DNA of 64,000 bases from contig NFUW01000002.1 of the NCBI GenBank assembly GCA_002127285.1, positions 1,016,744-1,080,743 of the forward strand. The letters run 5' to 3'. This stretch comes from Chitinophagaceae bacterium IBVUCB1 (lineage in GTDB: Bacteria > Bacteroidota > Bacteroidia > Chitinophagales > Chitinophagaceae). Below are positions 41,800 through 50,061 of the stretch, piece by piece; position 1 is the first letter of the stretch; every line of letters begins with the position of its first letter. Both the position numbers and the translations under genes were made by a program. The notes beneath the pieces are model-generated. The model made no database searches and was not told the origin of the DNA. It saw only the letters and a program-made list of their open reading frames with translations.

Positions 41800-43188
41800 A
41801 TGGCACTTATCAAATCAATATCGGGCATCAGGGGTACAGTAGGCGGCAGACCGGGCAATGGCTTATCGCCCATAGACGTAGTAAAATTCACCACGGCTTA
41901 TGCTGCATGGATAAAGGAACAAGGCAAGGGTAAGAAAATAATCATTGGCAGAGACGGGCGCATATCGGGCGAGATGGTACGCAACTTAGTAACGGCTACC
42001 CTGCAAGGCTGCGGACTGGATGTGGTTGACTTGGGGCTTAGCACCACACCTACCGTAGAGATGGCAGTGAAGATGGAAGAAGCTGCAGGCGGTATTATAC
42101 TAACAGCCAGCCACAACCCCAAAGAATGGAATGCGCTGAAACTACTGAACAGCGATGGCGAATTTCTAAGTGCGGAAGCAGGACAATGGATACTGGACTT
42201 TGTAAACACAACAGAACCCGACTATGCCGATGTGAACCATTTGGGCAGCCTGCAACACGATGACAGCTATATACAAAAACATATAGATACCATACTGGCG
42301 CATCCGTTGGTAGATGTGGAAGCCATCAGAGCGAAAAACTTTAGTGTGGTGGTGGACCCTGTCAACTCTACAGGTTCGCTATCTGTGCCACAACTGCTGC
42401 GTGCATTGGGTGTAGAAAACATAACGGTGATAAACGAGGAAGTAACAGGCCGCTTTGCACACAACCCCGAACCGCTACCTGAAAACCTGACAGAGCTATG
42501 TAATACAGTTGCCAAGAAGAACGCACACCTCGGCATAGCTGTTGACCCCGATGTAGACCGTCTTTGTTTTGTGTGCGATGATGGCAGCCTGTTTGGCGAA
42601 GAATATACGCTGGTAGCGATAGCCGACTATATATTGAGCCACAAAAAAGGTAATACCGTATCGAACCTGTCATCTACCCGCGCATTGAGGGACGTTACCG
42701 AAAAGCATGGCGGCACATACTACCCAAGTGCGGTAGGCGAAGTGAATGTGGTGAAGAAAATGAAAGAGGTAAACGCCGTGATAGGTGGCGAGGGCAATGG
42801 TGGCGTGATAGTACCCGAACTGCACTACGGGCGCGATGCATTGATAGGCATTGCCCTGTTCCTTACGCATCTTGCAAAATTCGGCAAGAGCATCAAAACA
42901 CTGCGAGGTACTTACCCCGATTACTTCATATCTAAAAATAAAATAGAACTGAACGATGGTGTGGATGTAAAACACATCTTCGGGCAGATAAAGGAAAAAT
43001 ACAGCAAGCAACCCATCAATACCGAAGACGGGCTGCGTATAGATTTTGACAGCGATTGGGTACACCTGCGTACATCTAATACAGAACCCATTATACGCAT
43101 CTATGCGGAAAGCACTAACGAAACAACTGCCAACAATGTAGCCAAGCGCATCATGGCAGATATTGGCGAAATGATGTTTGCTAAATAA
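41800..43188 (+). CDS. glmM: Phosphoglucosamine mutase GlmM
   Basis: A 462-residue alpha-D-phosphohexomutase. The phosphoserine loop is GGIILTASHNPKEWNALKLL, the metal loop IAVDPDVDRLCFV, the sugar loop VIGGEGNGGVIVPEL and the phosphate-binding loop LRTSNTEPIIRIYAES. The N-terminus SGIRGTVGGRPG is GlmM-like. It converts glucosamine-6-P to glucosamine-1-P for UDP-GlcNAc, peptidoglycan and LPS. The start at 41800 (MALIKSISGIRG) is chosen; the frame opens much earlier, but upstream residues overlap the divergent protease gene and lack similarity. A phosphomannomutase activity is an alternative in Bacteroidota. Confidence 0.9.
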   Translation: MALIKSISGIRGTVGGRPGNGLSPIDVVKFTTAYAAWIKEQGKGKKIIIGRDGRISGEMVRNLVTATLQGCGLDVVDLGLSTTPTVEMAVKMEEAAGGIILTASHNPKEWNALKLLNSDGEFLSAEAGQWILDFVNTTEPDYADVNHLGSLQHDDSYIQKHIDTILAHPLVDVEAIRAKNFSVVVDPVNSTGSLSVPQLLRALGVENITVINEEVTGRFAHNPEPLPENLTELCNTVAKKNAHLGIAVDPDVDRLCFVCDDGSLFGEEYTLVAIADYILSHKKGNTVSNLSSTRALRDVTEKHGGTYYPSAVGEVNVVKKMKEVNAVIGGEGNGGVIVPELHYGRDALIGIALFLTHLAKFGKSIKTLRGTYPDYFISKNKIELNDGVDVKHIFGQIKEKYSKQPINTEDGLRIDFDSDWVHLRTSNTEPIIRIYAESTNETTANNVAKRIMADIGEMMFAK

Positions 43189-43214
43189 GGACTGCTAAAG
43201 AGATAAACACAATA

Positions 43215-43246
43215 AAGTCAGGGCTCGGGTGTCCTGACTTTCTTTA
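43215..43246 (+). terminator. Terminator after glmM
   Basis: AAGTCAGG / CCTGACTT stem (8 bp, 10-nt loop) followed by TCTTT. It ends 10 bp before the TTG start of the next gene. Confidence 0.75.
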
Positions 43247-43256
43247 ATACAGGCGA

Positions 43257-44771
43257 TTGACAAACAACCATACATACGATGTAGTGATAGCAGGTGGCGG
43301 GCTGGGCGGCATGCTCTGCGCCATGATGCTTGCCAAAGAGGGTATGAAAGTATGTGTGTTGGAGCGCGATAAACAGATAGGCGGATGCCTGCAAACCTTT
43401 TCGCTGCACAAGAAAGTATTTGACAGTTGTGTACACTACATAGGCGGGTTGGGCGAAGGGCATACACTACACACTATACTGCAATATGCAGGTGTGATGG
43501 ATAAACTATCGCTGAAAGCATACGATAGCAATGCCTTTGACAAAATAGCCTTTGGTGACGAAGAAACCATGTACCCCCATGCGCAGGGGTTGGATAACTT
43601 CGTAGAGCAGTTGCTACCGTACTTTCCGCAAGAAAAAGAAGCACTGCAACAATACATTAAAACCGTAACAACCGTTGGCGACCATTTTCCGCTATACAGG
43701 CTGCGGCATGGCAGTGCCGATGAAAAAGCTGCCGTCAGCAATTGGGGTGTAACACAAACCCTGCAACAGATAACAAGCAATACCAAGCTGCAAAACGTAT
43801 TGGCAGGCAACAACCTGCTGTATGCAGGCATGGCAGAGCGGACACCCTTCTACCTGCACGCCCTCGTTACCGAAAGCTATATACATAGCAGCCACAAAAT
43901 AAGCCCCGGTAGCAGTGAGCTTAGTAAATACCTATGGAAACAATTACAGACGTATGGTGGTGAAGTAATGCGCAATGCGGAAGTAACAAAGCTGGCAGAA
44001 GAAAACGGACAGATTGCCTATGCCGAAACCGCAGATGGGCAACGCTATTACGGCAAGCAATTCATAGCCAATGTTGCACCAGAAGTATTGCTCGATTGGG
44101 TAGATAGCCCCATCTTTCGCACGGCATACCGCAAACGCATTAAGGGATTGGAACAAACCATCTCAACCTTTATGCTGAATGTTGTGCTGCAACCTCGCAC
44201 AGTACCCATGCGCCACTACAATATCTACTGGCACGCAAGCCACAACGCTTGGAATGCCGTGCAATACCAACACGGGCAATGGCCTGCCAACTACGCCGCT
44301 TTCTTTACAGAAGATGCCAATAACAAAGGCTATGCAGAAAGCCTGTCTGTACTTAGCTATATGCACTACGATGAGGTGAAACCTTTTGAGCATATCATAA
44401 ACCGTACAGGGCACGAGCAAGACAGGGGCGATGCGTATGCAGCCTTTAAAGAAATACGTGCAGAACTATTATTGGATAAACTATACCAACGCTTACCCGA
44501 GCTAAGAGGTAATATTGTAGCACAAAGCTCTGCTACGCCCCTCACCTATCGGGATTATACTGCCACACCTAAAGGCAGCCTCTACGGCATACTGAAAGAC
44601 ATCAACAAACCCGCCGAAACAAGCATAGCCACCCGCACCAAAATACCCAACCTGCTGCTTACTGGGCAAAACGTAAACCTGCATGGCGTACTAGGTGTCA
44701 GCATCACCGCCCTCGCCACCTGTGCAGAATTGGTAGGTATGGAGTATTTGTTAAAGAAAGTGAGGGGGTAA
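43257..44771 (+). CDS. FAD-dependent oxidoreductase of the phytoene desaturase / retinol saturase family
   Basis: A 504-residue flavoprotein. The N-terminal Rossmann dinucleotide site is YDVVIAGGGLGGMLCAMMLA, with ERDKQIGGCLQTFSL next. The C-terminal FAD motif is LLLTGQNVNLHGVLGVSITA, as in CrtI, CrtO and retinol saturases. No crtB or other carotenoid gene is near, so the substrate (carotenoid, polyene or another unsaturated lipid) is open. The start is a TTG at 43257 immediately behind the glmM terminator. No other good start gives the complete dinucleotide fold. Confidence 0.85.
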   Translation: MTNNHTYDVVIAGGGLGGMLCAMMLAKEGMKVCVLERDKQIGGCLQTFSLHKKVFDSCVHYIGGLGEGHTLHTILQYAGVMDKLSLKAYDSNAFDKIAFGDEETMYPHAQGLDNFVEQLLPYFPQEKEALQQYIKTVTTVGDHFPLYRLRHGSADEKAAVSNWGVTQTLQQITSNTKLQNVLAGNNLLYAGMAERTPFYLHALVTESYIHSSHKISPGSSELSKYLWKQLQTYGGEVMRNAEVTKLAEENGQIAYAETADGQRYYGKQFIANVAPEVLLDWVDSPIFRTAYRKRIKGLEQTISTFMLNVVLQPRTVPMRHYNIYWHASHNAWNAVQYQHGQWPANYAAFFTEDANNKGYAESLSVLSYMHYDEVKPFEHIINRTGHEQDRGDAYAAFKEIRAELLLDKLYQRLPELRGNIVAQSSATPLTYRDYTATPKGSLYGILKDINKPAETSIATRTKIPNLLLTGQNVNLHGVLGVSITALATCAELVGMEYLLKKVRG

Positions 44772-44836
44772 ACAACGTAATACAATCAAGGCCGTCATGC
44801 CGCCGAAAGGCGGTATCTCCTGAGCATTTGTACTGT

Positions 44837-44898
44837 TGCTCCATCTTTGCTCCACTTGCTCCAATTATAGTAGTTTGGATTTGTGGAGCACTGGAGCA
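44837..44898. repeat. Left inverted copy of a TGCTCCA palindromic heptamer array
   Basis: TGCTCCA units at 44837-44843, 44848-44854 and 44857-44863, a 20-bp core, then TGGAGCA at 44884-44890 and 44892-44898. The reverse complement closely matches 46110-46170: the cores differ at only three of 20 positions and the unit count is inverted (3+2 versus 2+3). Confidence 0.85.
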
Positions 44899-44952
44899 AG
44901 GTGGGTGGTTTGAGATTATTAATTATTAACTTTATTATCATAATCTACTTTG

Positions 44953-45348
44953 ATGAAAATTATCATCATATCCATACTGCTATTATTATGTTATACATCA
45001 TATTGCCAAACACAATATGACTTGAATATGGAAGCAAAAGAAGCATTTCAAAAAGCGGATAGTGAACTTAATATAATCTATAAGAAAGTAATTAAACTAC
45101 ATAGTGCTGATTCTATATTTATCAGTAACCTAAAAAAATCGCAAAGATTATGGACACAGTTCAGAGATGCAGAAATGGATATGATGTATCCTGATTATGG
45201 ACCTCTTTATCCTTATGGTAGTGTCCGTCCAATGTGTTGGAGTTATTACAAAGAAAGTCTTACCAGAGAAAGAATTAAAACCTTAATGCAATGGATTGTT
45301 GGTATTGATGAAGGGGATGTATGTCGAGGAACAATACCCTCGAAATAG
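44953..45348 (+). CDS. LprI/DUF1311-like secreted protein
   Basis: A 131-residue secreted protein with signal peptide MKIIIISILLLLCYTSYCQ. The mature part TQYDLNMEAKEAFQKADSEL, NIIYKKVIKLHSADSIFISN and LKKSQRLWTQFRDAEMDMMY matches the lysozyme-inhibitor LprI N-terminal family pattern (alpha-helical, 'kaD.eLN.vY.....L....k..L..aQr.W..frda'). Cys residues near the C-terminus may pair. The gene is AT-rich and is the first of three genes between mirrored heptamer arrays. A TTG three bases upstream is an alternative start. Confidence 0.78.
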   Translation: MKIIIISILLLLCYTSYCQTQYDLNMEAKEAFQKADSELNIIYKKVIKLHSADSIFISNLKKSQRLWTQFRDAEMDMMYPDYGPLYPYGSVRPMCWSYYKESLTRERIKTLMQWIVGIDEGDVCRGTIPSK

Positions 45349-45409
45349 GAATTAGAACACTCCGAAAATCGATAAACATTTCGTAATTTCAATAAACAAG
45401 CAATGCTTT

Positions 45410-45658
45410 ATGAAAGTAGCGGAAATACGGGAACGTTTGCAATATTTTATACAAACAGCAGAAGAGAAGAAACTGAAAGCTATTTATACACTTGTAGAAG
45501 ATGACATTGCAGAACAAAGCCTTTGGGAAGACGAAAGTTTTGTATCAGAGATGGAAACACGCTATAATGAATATAAATCCAGTAAGGTTAAAACATCTAC
45601 ACTGGAACAGGTAGAAACCAAAGCAAGGCAGGCCGCAAAATACCTGAAACGCAAGTAA
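45410..45658 (+). CDS. Probable antitoxin of a ParE-type module
   Basis: An 82-residue protein, MKVAEIRERLQYFIQTAEEK, with helical, strongly charged middle and C-terminus (EQVETKARQAAKYLKRK). It is followed 6 bp later by a ParE/RelE-superfamily toxin gene, an arrangement typical of toxin-antitoxin operons. The sequence LKAIYTLVEDDIAEQSLWED resembles small 'addiction module' antitoxins of Bacteroidota that bind their toxin through a long helix. No clear DNA-binding motif is seen. AT-rich, within the repeat-bounded cassette. Confidence 0.75.
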   Translation: MKVAEIRERLQYFIQTAEEKKLKAIYTLVEDDIAEQSLWEDESFVSEMETRYNEYKSSKVKTSTLEQVETKARQAAKYLKRK

Positions 45659-45664
45659 GCTGTC

Positions 45665-45955
45665 ATGCTTTTCACTTACGAATTATTACCAAAGGCTGAA
45701 GAAGAATACATCAATGCCTACTTGTGGTACGAAGAACAACAACAGGGTTTAGGAGAAAAGTTTGCTAAAGCTGTAAGAGGAAAACTTGACAAAATAACAT
45801 CAAACCCTAAGCTCTACTACATCAGGAAAGGTGTTTTCAGAGAAGCAGTATTGGACAATTTCCCTTTTATTATCGTCTTCATTATTGAAGAAAGCAATAT
45901 TATTATCGCATCAATTTTTCATACAAAAAGAAACCCTTCAAAAAAATATAGGTAA
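45665..45955 (+). CDS. ParE/RelE-superfamily toxin
   Basis: A 96-residue protein with the RelE/ParE fold pattern: YELLPKAEEEYINAYLWYEE (first helices), LGEKFAKAVRGKLDKITSNP, then strands REAVLDNFPFIIVFIIEESN and IIIASIFHTKRNPSKKY. The residue pattern F.Y.i.f.i....i.i..i.H..R.p is that of ParE-type gyrase poisons more than RelE ribonucleases. It is coupled to the preceding antitoxin gene. About 155 bp separate it from the right inverted repeat. Confidence 0.85.
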   Translation: MLFTYELLPKAEEEYINAYLWYEEQQQGLGEKFAKAVRGKLDKITSNPKLYYIRKGVFREAVLDNFPFIIVFIIEESNIIIASIFHTKRNPSKKYR

Positions 45956-46109
45956 ACATGCAATGCCATAGTTTGTATTCAGACATAGCACCATAGCCTT
46001 TGTAAATAAAAAGCTTGGCAACACAATAGATAACACATACACCAATCCTGCAGGGGTATAAAAATCTCGATGTTTTTAAACTATAGCCCCATACGGAGGC
46101 AAGTGTATC

Positions 46110-46170
46110 TGCTCCACTTGCTCCACAAATCCAGACCAGTATAATTGGAGCACTGGAGCAGCATGGAGCA
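46110..46170. repeat. Right inverted copy of a TGCTCCA palindromic heptamer array
   Basis: TGCTCCA at 46110-46116 and 46119-46125, a 20-bp core, then TGGAGCA at 46146-46152, 46154-46160 and 46164-46170. It is the mirror image of 44837-44898 and closes the three-gene cassette. Confidence 0.85.
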
Positions 46171-46252
46171 AAACAAAAAAGCGGCAGCAACCGCCACCGC
46201 TATAAAAATATCACGAATTAACTAATCAACAAGTCAACCAATCAACAAAACA

Positions 46253-47227
46253 CTACCACCCCAACAGATACGCAAATATCAACGGGGCTACTATCGTTGC
46301 ATCGCTCTCTACAATGAATTTAGGCGTGTTGATATCCAGCTTGCCCCAAGTGATTTTTTCGTTAGGCACTGCACCACTGTAAGAACCGTAAGATGTAGTG
46401 CTATCGCTTATCTGGCAGAAATAGCTCCAGAACGGTACATCGTGCCACTCAAGGTCTTGGTACATCATTGGTACAACACATATCGGGAAGTCGCCAGCTA
46501 TACCGCCACCTATCTGGAAGAAGCCCACACCCTTGCCACCACTATTGGCACGGTACCAATCGCTCAGCCATACCATGTATTCAATACCACTCTTCATGGT
46601 ACTGGCTTTCAGTTCACCTTTTATGCAGTAAGACGCGAAGATGTTGCCCATCGTGCTATCTTCCCATCCGGGTACTACTATTGGCAGGTTCTTTTCGGCA
46701 GCAGCAATCATCCAACTGTTTTTAGGGTCTATCTCGTAGTCGGGTTTCATCACCTCACTCAGCAGTAGTTTATACATATACTCGTGCGGAAAGTAACGTT
46801 CGCCTTTATCTTCTGCATCTTTCCATATTTTATAGATATGCCTTTGTATGCGGCGGAAAGCTTCTTCTTCAGGTATGCATGTATCTGTAACACGGTTGAA
46901 ACCACCTTCCAACAACTCCCACTCATCTTGCGGGCTCAGGTCGCGATAGTTAGGTACACGCTTATAGTGTGTATGTGCTACCAGATTCATGATGTCTTCT
47001 TCAAGGTTAGCGCCTGTACAACTAATAATAGCTACTTTATCCTGACGTATCATTTCTGCCAGCGATATACCCAACTCTGCCGTACTCATGGCACCCGCCA
47101 GCGATACCAGCATTTTACCACCTTCCAGCAAATGCGTTTCGTAACCTTTTGCAGCATCTACCAATGCAGCCGCATTGAAGTGACGATAGTGGTGTTGTAT
47201 AAACTGAGAAACAGGACCCTTTACCAT
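46253..47227 (-). CDS. Deoxyhypusine synthase-family protein (bacterial, probably homospermidine-type)
   Basis: A 324-residue NAD-dependent enzyme. GGKMLVSLAGAMSTAELGIS, AIISCTGANLEEDIMNLVAH, GGGIAGDFPICVVPMMYQDL and SGAVPNEKITWGKLD match the deoxyhypusine synthase family. The catalytic lysine of the WGK motif, which forms the imine intermediate in human DHS, is conserved. Bacteria lack eIF5A, so bacterial members such as this are thought to act as homospermidine synthases or related aminobutyl transferases on polyamines. It is a stand-alone gene downstream of the citrate synthase terminator. Confidence 0.88.
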   Translation of the reverse strand: MVKGPVSQFIQHHYRHFNAAALVDAAKGYETHLLEGGKMLVSLAGAMSTAELGISLAEMIRQDKVAIISCTGANLEEDIMNLVAHTHYKRVPNYRDLSPQDEWELLEGGFNRVTDTCIPEEEAFRRIQRHIYKIWKDAEDKGERYFPHEYMYKLLLSEVMKPDYEIDPKNSWMIAAAEKNLPIVVPGWEDSTMGNIFASYCIKGELKASTMKSGIEYMVWLSDWYRANSGGKGVGFFQIGGGIAGDFPICVVPMMYQDLEWHDVPFWSYFCQISDSTTSYGSYSGAVPNEKITWGKLDINTPKFIVESDATIVAPLIFAYLLGW

Positions 47228-47340
47228 GATTGATTATTATTTACTATGATTGATTGTTATTGCGGAGCGCAAAGATAATTGATTAATAGAAACTACACCG
47301 CTATCACTACTCTATACGATGGTTAAAATAACATGAATAA

Positions 47341-47370
47341 AAAAGCAGACAGCCTGAACTGCCTGCTTTT
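47341..47370 (-). terminator. Terminator after citrate synthase
   Basis: On the minus strand: AAAAGCAG.CAG / CTG.CTGCTTTT stem with one mismatch, followed by a T-rich tail. It lies 28 bp past the gltA stop. Confidence 0.75.
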
Positions 47371-47397
47371 ATTTATTGTTTTTTCTTTTTTTACTTA

Positions 47398-48717
47398 TTA
47401 AGCAGTCGCTTGTTTTTTAGCTATGAATTTCTTCACCCACTCAGTAGTCATAGACTTAGGACGCTCTATCGGGAAGCCCAATGCCCTATCCCAACAAAGG
47501 CTTGCCAGTACACCCAATGCACGGCTTACACCAAATAATACAGTATAGAAATCTTCTTCTACTAAACCATAATGTTTCAGCAATGCACCGGAGTGTGCAT
47601 CCACGTTAGGCCATGGATTTTTGATTTTACCTGTACCCTCCAGTATCGGTGGTGCTACTTCATATACATTCCATACTGTTTTTACTGTAGGGTCGTCAGG
47701 ACAATGTGTTTTGGCAAACTCCATCTGCGCTGTAAAGCGTGGGTCTGTTTTGCGCAATACTGCGTGTCCGTATCCGGGAACAACTTTACCTGCTGTCAAT
47801 GTATCTTTTATATATTGTGCTATCTGCTCTTTAGTAGGCTCTAATGTGCCAAGGTTCTCCTGAAGCTCCTCTATCCAACGGATAACTTCCTGATTTGCCA
47901 AACCATGCAGTGGTCCTGCAAGCCCTGTCATACCTGCGCAAAAAGACAAATAAGGGTCACTGAGTGCAGAGCCTACAAGGTGTGTGGCGTGTGCAGATAC
48001 GTTACCGCCTTCGTGGTCGGCATGTATAGTCAGATACAAGCGCATCAGTTCTTTGAAGCTCTCGTTATCATAACCCAGCATGTGTGCAAAGTTGGCGCTC
48101 CAGTCCAGCATACCATCGGGCTGTATGTGTTCGCCATTCTTGTACTTGCGGCGGTATATATAAGCAGCTATGCGTGGCAGGCGGGCTATCAGTGTCATTG
48201 TATCCTCGTACACATAATCCCAGTATTCTTTTTTGCTGATGCCTTCTTCGTATGCTTTCGCAAATTTAGATTCCGTTTGCAATGCCAGTACCGCTATGCA
48301 AAACTGCGTCATAGGGTGTGTGGCAACAGGCAATGCTTCTATTGATGCAAATACGTGGTTTGGTACGTGCGAACGACGCGCCCATGTGGCAGAAATATGT
48401 TCTGTATTTTCCAGCGTTGGCACTTCGCCCGTCAGCATCAGGTAAAACAAGCCTTCAGGCAATGGTTCGCTGCCACCTTCTGCATGTGGCAATTTTTCCC
48501 TCAGTTCAGGAATAGAAAAACCACGGAAACGAATACCCTCGTTTGAATCAAGCAAAGATGTTTCAGTAATAAGACCTGGTATACCACGCATACCCTGATA
48601 GGCCTGCGCTATTGTTACTTTGTCCAGTTCCATTTCACCATGCTCTGCAATGATGCTCTTGATTTCTTTTGCTTGTTCGTCAGCTACTGCTTTGAACTTA
48701 TCTTTTACGTAACCCAT
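47398..48717 (-). CDS. gltA: Citrate synthase
   Basis: A 439-residue TCA-cycle enzyme condensing oxaloacetate and acetyl-CoA. Active-site histidines are in [20 protein letters not shown] and [16 protein letters not shown]; the catalytic Asp follows in the [14 protein letters not shown] region. The opening [20 protein letters not shown] and [10 protein letters not shown] are of the eukaryotic/mitochondrial-like type I dimer, not the NADH-inhibited hexameric type of enterobacteria. A -7 box lies at 48758-48766 and a terminator follows the stop, so it is monocistronic. Confidence 0.95.
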   Translation of the reverse strand: MGYVKDKFKAVADEQAKEIKSIIAEHGEMELDKVTIAQAYQGMRGIPGLITETSLLDSNEGIRFRGFSIPELREKLPHAEGGSEPLPEGLFYLMLTGEVPTLENTEHISATWARRSHVPNHVFASIEALPVATHPMTQFCIAVLALQTESKFAKAYEEGISKKEYWDYVYEDTMTLIARLPRIAAYIYRRKYKNGEHIQPDGMLDWSANFAHMLGYDNESFKELMRLYLTIHADHEGGNVSAHATHLVGSALSDPYLSFCAGMTGLAGPLHGLANQEVIRWIEELQENLGTLEPTKEQIAQYIKDTLTAGKVVPGYGHAVLRKTDPRFTAQMEFAKTHCPDDPTVKTVWNVYEVAPPILEGTGKIKNPWPNVDAHSGALLKHYGLVEEDFYTVLFGVSRALGVLASLCWDRALGFPIERPKSMTTEWVKKFIAKKQATA

Positions 48718-48757
48718 ATTTTTATTAAAAGCTGTATATAGCTGTTTTTTAACGCCC

Positions 48758-48766
48758 CCAAAGGTA
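48758..48766 (-). promoter_or_regulatory. -7 promoter box for gltA
   Basis: On the minus strand TACCTTTGG, a TAnnTTTG match, about 40 nt upstream of the ATG. Confidence 0.6.
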
Positions 48767-48876
48767 AGGAAAGCAGATTATTTTTTCGGGCAACAAATAA
48801 TTAATTTATCGCATACCCTGTTATTACCGAAGTATAACATTGAAACTCAACTAATGTTGAAGGAATTAATGTTTTG

Positions 48877-50010
48877 TTATAAAATAATCATCCCCACTTC
48901 CACTCCTTCTCCAAATGCATGACGTACCCTATCTGCATGGGTATCTGTCAGCACCACTTGCCCGAATTCGTCGCTGCGTATAATGCGTAGCAGGGCTTCC
49001 ATACGGCTCTGGTCCAGTTTTTCAAATACATCGTCCAGCAGTAGTATGGGCTTATAACCCAATACACCAGTCAGGTATTTGTACTGCGCCAGTTTCATGG
49101 CAAACAAGAAACTCTTCTTCTGCCCTTGCGAACCGAAGCCTTTTACGGGTACACCGTTCAACAATAGTTGCAGGTCGTCTTTATGTATGCCGCGCAAGGT
49201 GCGTTGCAAGCGCATATCGTGTTGCAGCCCCTCTTGTAGCCATGCTGCCATTGGCTGCTGCTGCAAATCGCTCTGATACTGCATATCTACAGCCTCTTTG
49301 CCACCCGTCAGGCTTTGGTAATAGGCTTGCAGGTGGGGCAAAAATGCATAGGCAAAATCGCTACGTTTATCATATATATAAGTACCGTCTGTTGCCAGTT
49401 GGGTATCGTAATACTCCAGTGTAGTATAGTCTGGTGCAGGGCTGTTGCCATACTGTTTCAGCCATGCGTTGCGTTGTTGCAACACACGCTGGTAGCGCAT
49501 CAGGCATTCCAGATACCCCCTGTCTGCCTGACTCAGTATGCTGTCTATCCATTTGCGGCGTGGCTCGCTGCCGTCGTTTACCAGTTCCAAGTCGTCTGGG
49601 GCTATCATCACGGCGGCATATTTGCCTATATGGTCGGTTGGCTTTTCGTAAGGTACGCCGTCTGCATACAGTTCTTTTTTGCCTTGTACCCATTTACAAA
49701 CGATAGCCTCCTCCCTGCCTCCTCCCAAGGAGGAGGGGATAGATTGCATTCCTCCCCCTTGGGGGGAGTCAGAGGGGGCCTGTGTAAACACACCCTCTAC
49801 CCTAAAGCCGTCTGTACCCATCTGCACGCAGTTTTGCTGGTAAGCCGTAAAATAGCTCTTGGTATAGCATAGGTAGTAAATGCCATCCAGCAGGTTGGTT
49901 TTGCCGCAGCCATTAGGGCCTGTAATACAGGTAACGGTTGCCTCAAAAGCGAAACTGCGCACTGAATAGTTGCGAAATTGTACTAATGTTATCTTCTTAA
50001 TTGACGACAA
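48877..50010 (-). CDS. recF: DNA replication/repair protein RecF with in-frame repeat insertion
   Basis: A 377-residue SMC-like ATPase. Start TTG at 50010 gives MSSIKKITLVQFRNYSVRSF, the standard RecF N-terminus; a GTG at 50046 would add 12 residues. Walker A is CITGPNGCGKTNLLDGIYYL, the signature motif lies in KGFGSQGQKKSFLFAMKLAQ, and Walker B is PILLLDDVFEKLDQSRMEAL. Between two strands at about residues 79-103 lies a Gly/Ser/Pro-rich segment (SDSPQGGGMQSIPSSLGGG) encoded by two C-rich palindromes of the dispersed repeat family. The frame is kept, so the protein is probably still functional. RecF loads RecA at gapped DNA. Confidence 0.92.
   Translation of the reverse strand: MSSIKKITLVQFRNYSVRSFAFEATVTCITGPNGCGKTNLLDGIYYLCYTKSYFTAYQQNCVQMGTDGFRVEGVFTQAPSDSPQGGGMQSIPSSLGGGREEAIVCKWVQGKKELYADGVPYEKPTDHIGKYAAVMIAPDDLELVNDGSEPRRKWIDSILSQADRGYLECLMRYQRVLQQRNAWLKQYGNSPAPDYTTLEYYDTQLATDGTYIYDKRSDFAYAFLPHLQAYYQSLTGGKEAVDMQYQSDLQQQPMAAWLQEGLQHDMRLQRTLRGIHKDDLQLLLNGVPVKGFGSQGQKKSFLFAMKLAQYKYLTGVLGYKPILLLDDVFEKLDQSRMEALLRIIRSDEFGQVVLTDTHADRVRHAFGEGVEVGMIIL
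49704..49780. repeat. C-rich palindromic repeat inserted in frame within recF
   Basis: Two palindromes, CTCCTCCCAAGGAGGAG and CTCCCCCTTGGGGGGAG, separated by ATAGATTGCATTC. They are the same type as intergenic copies at 15693-15853, 38759 and 54755. The insertion adds about 25 codons. Confidence 0.85.
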
Positions 50011-50035
50011 GCGAAAAAAGCAGCGAAAGTTTTTA

Positions 50036-50044
50036 TATTTTCGC
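50036..50044 (+). promoter_or_regulatory. -7-like promoter box for pdhA
   Basis: TATTTTCGC differs from TAnnTTTG at one position and lies 17 nt before the pdhA GTG. It overlaps the alternative recF start, favouring the shorter RecF. Confidence 0.4.
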
Positions 50045-50061
50045 ACAAATTTAAAAAAACA

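Noticed and set aside
41476-43188. 570-residue version of GlmM
   Set aside because: The extra N-terminal 108 residues overlap the divergent protease gene and its promoter; GlmM similarity starts at 41800.
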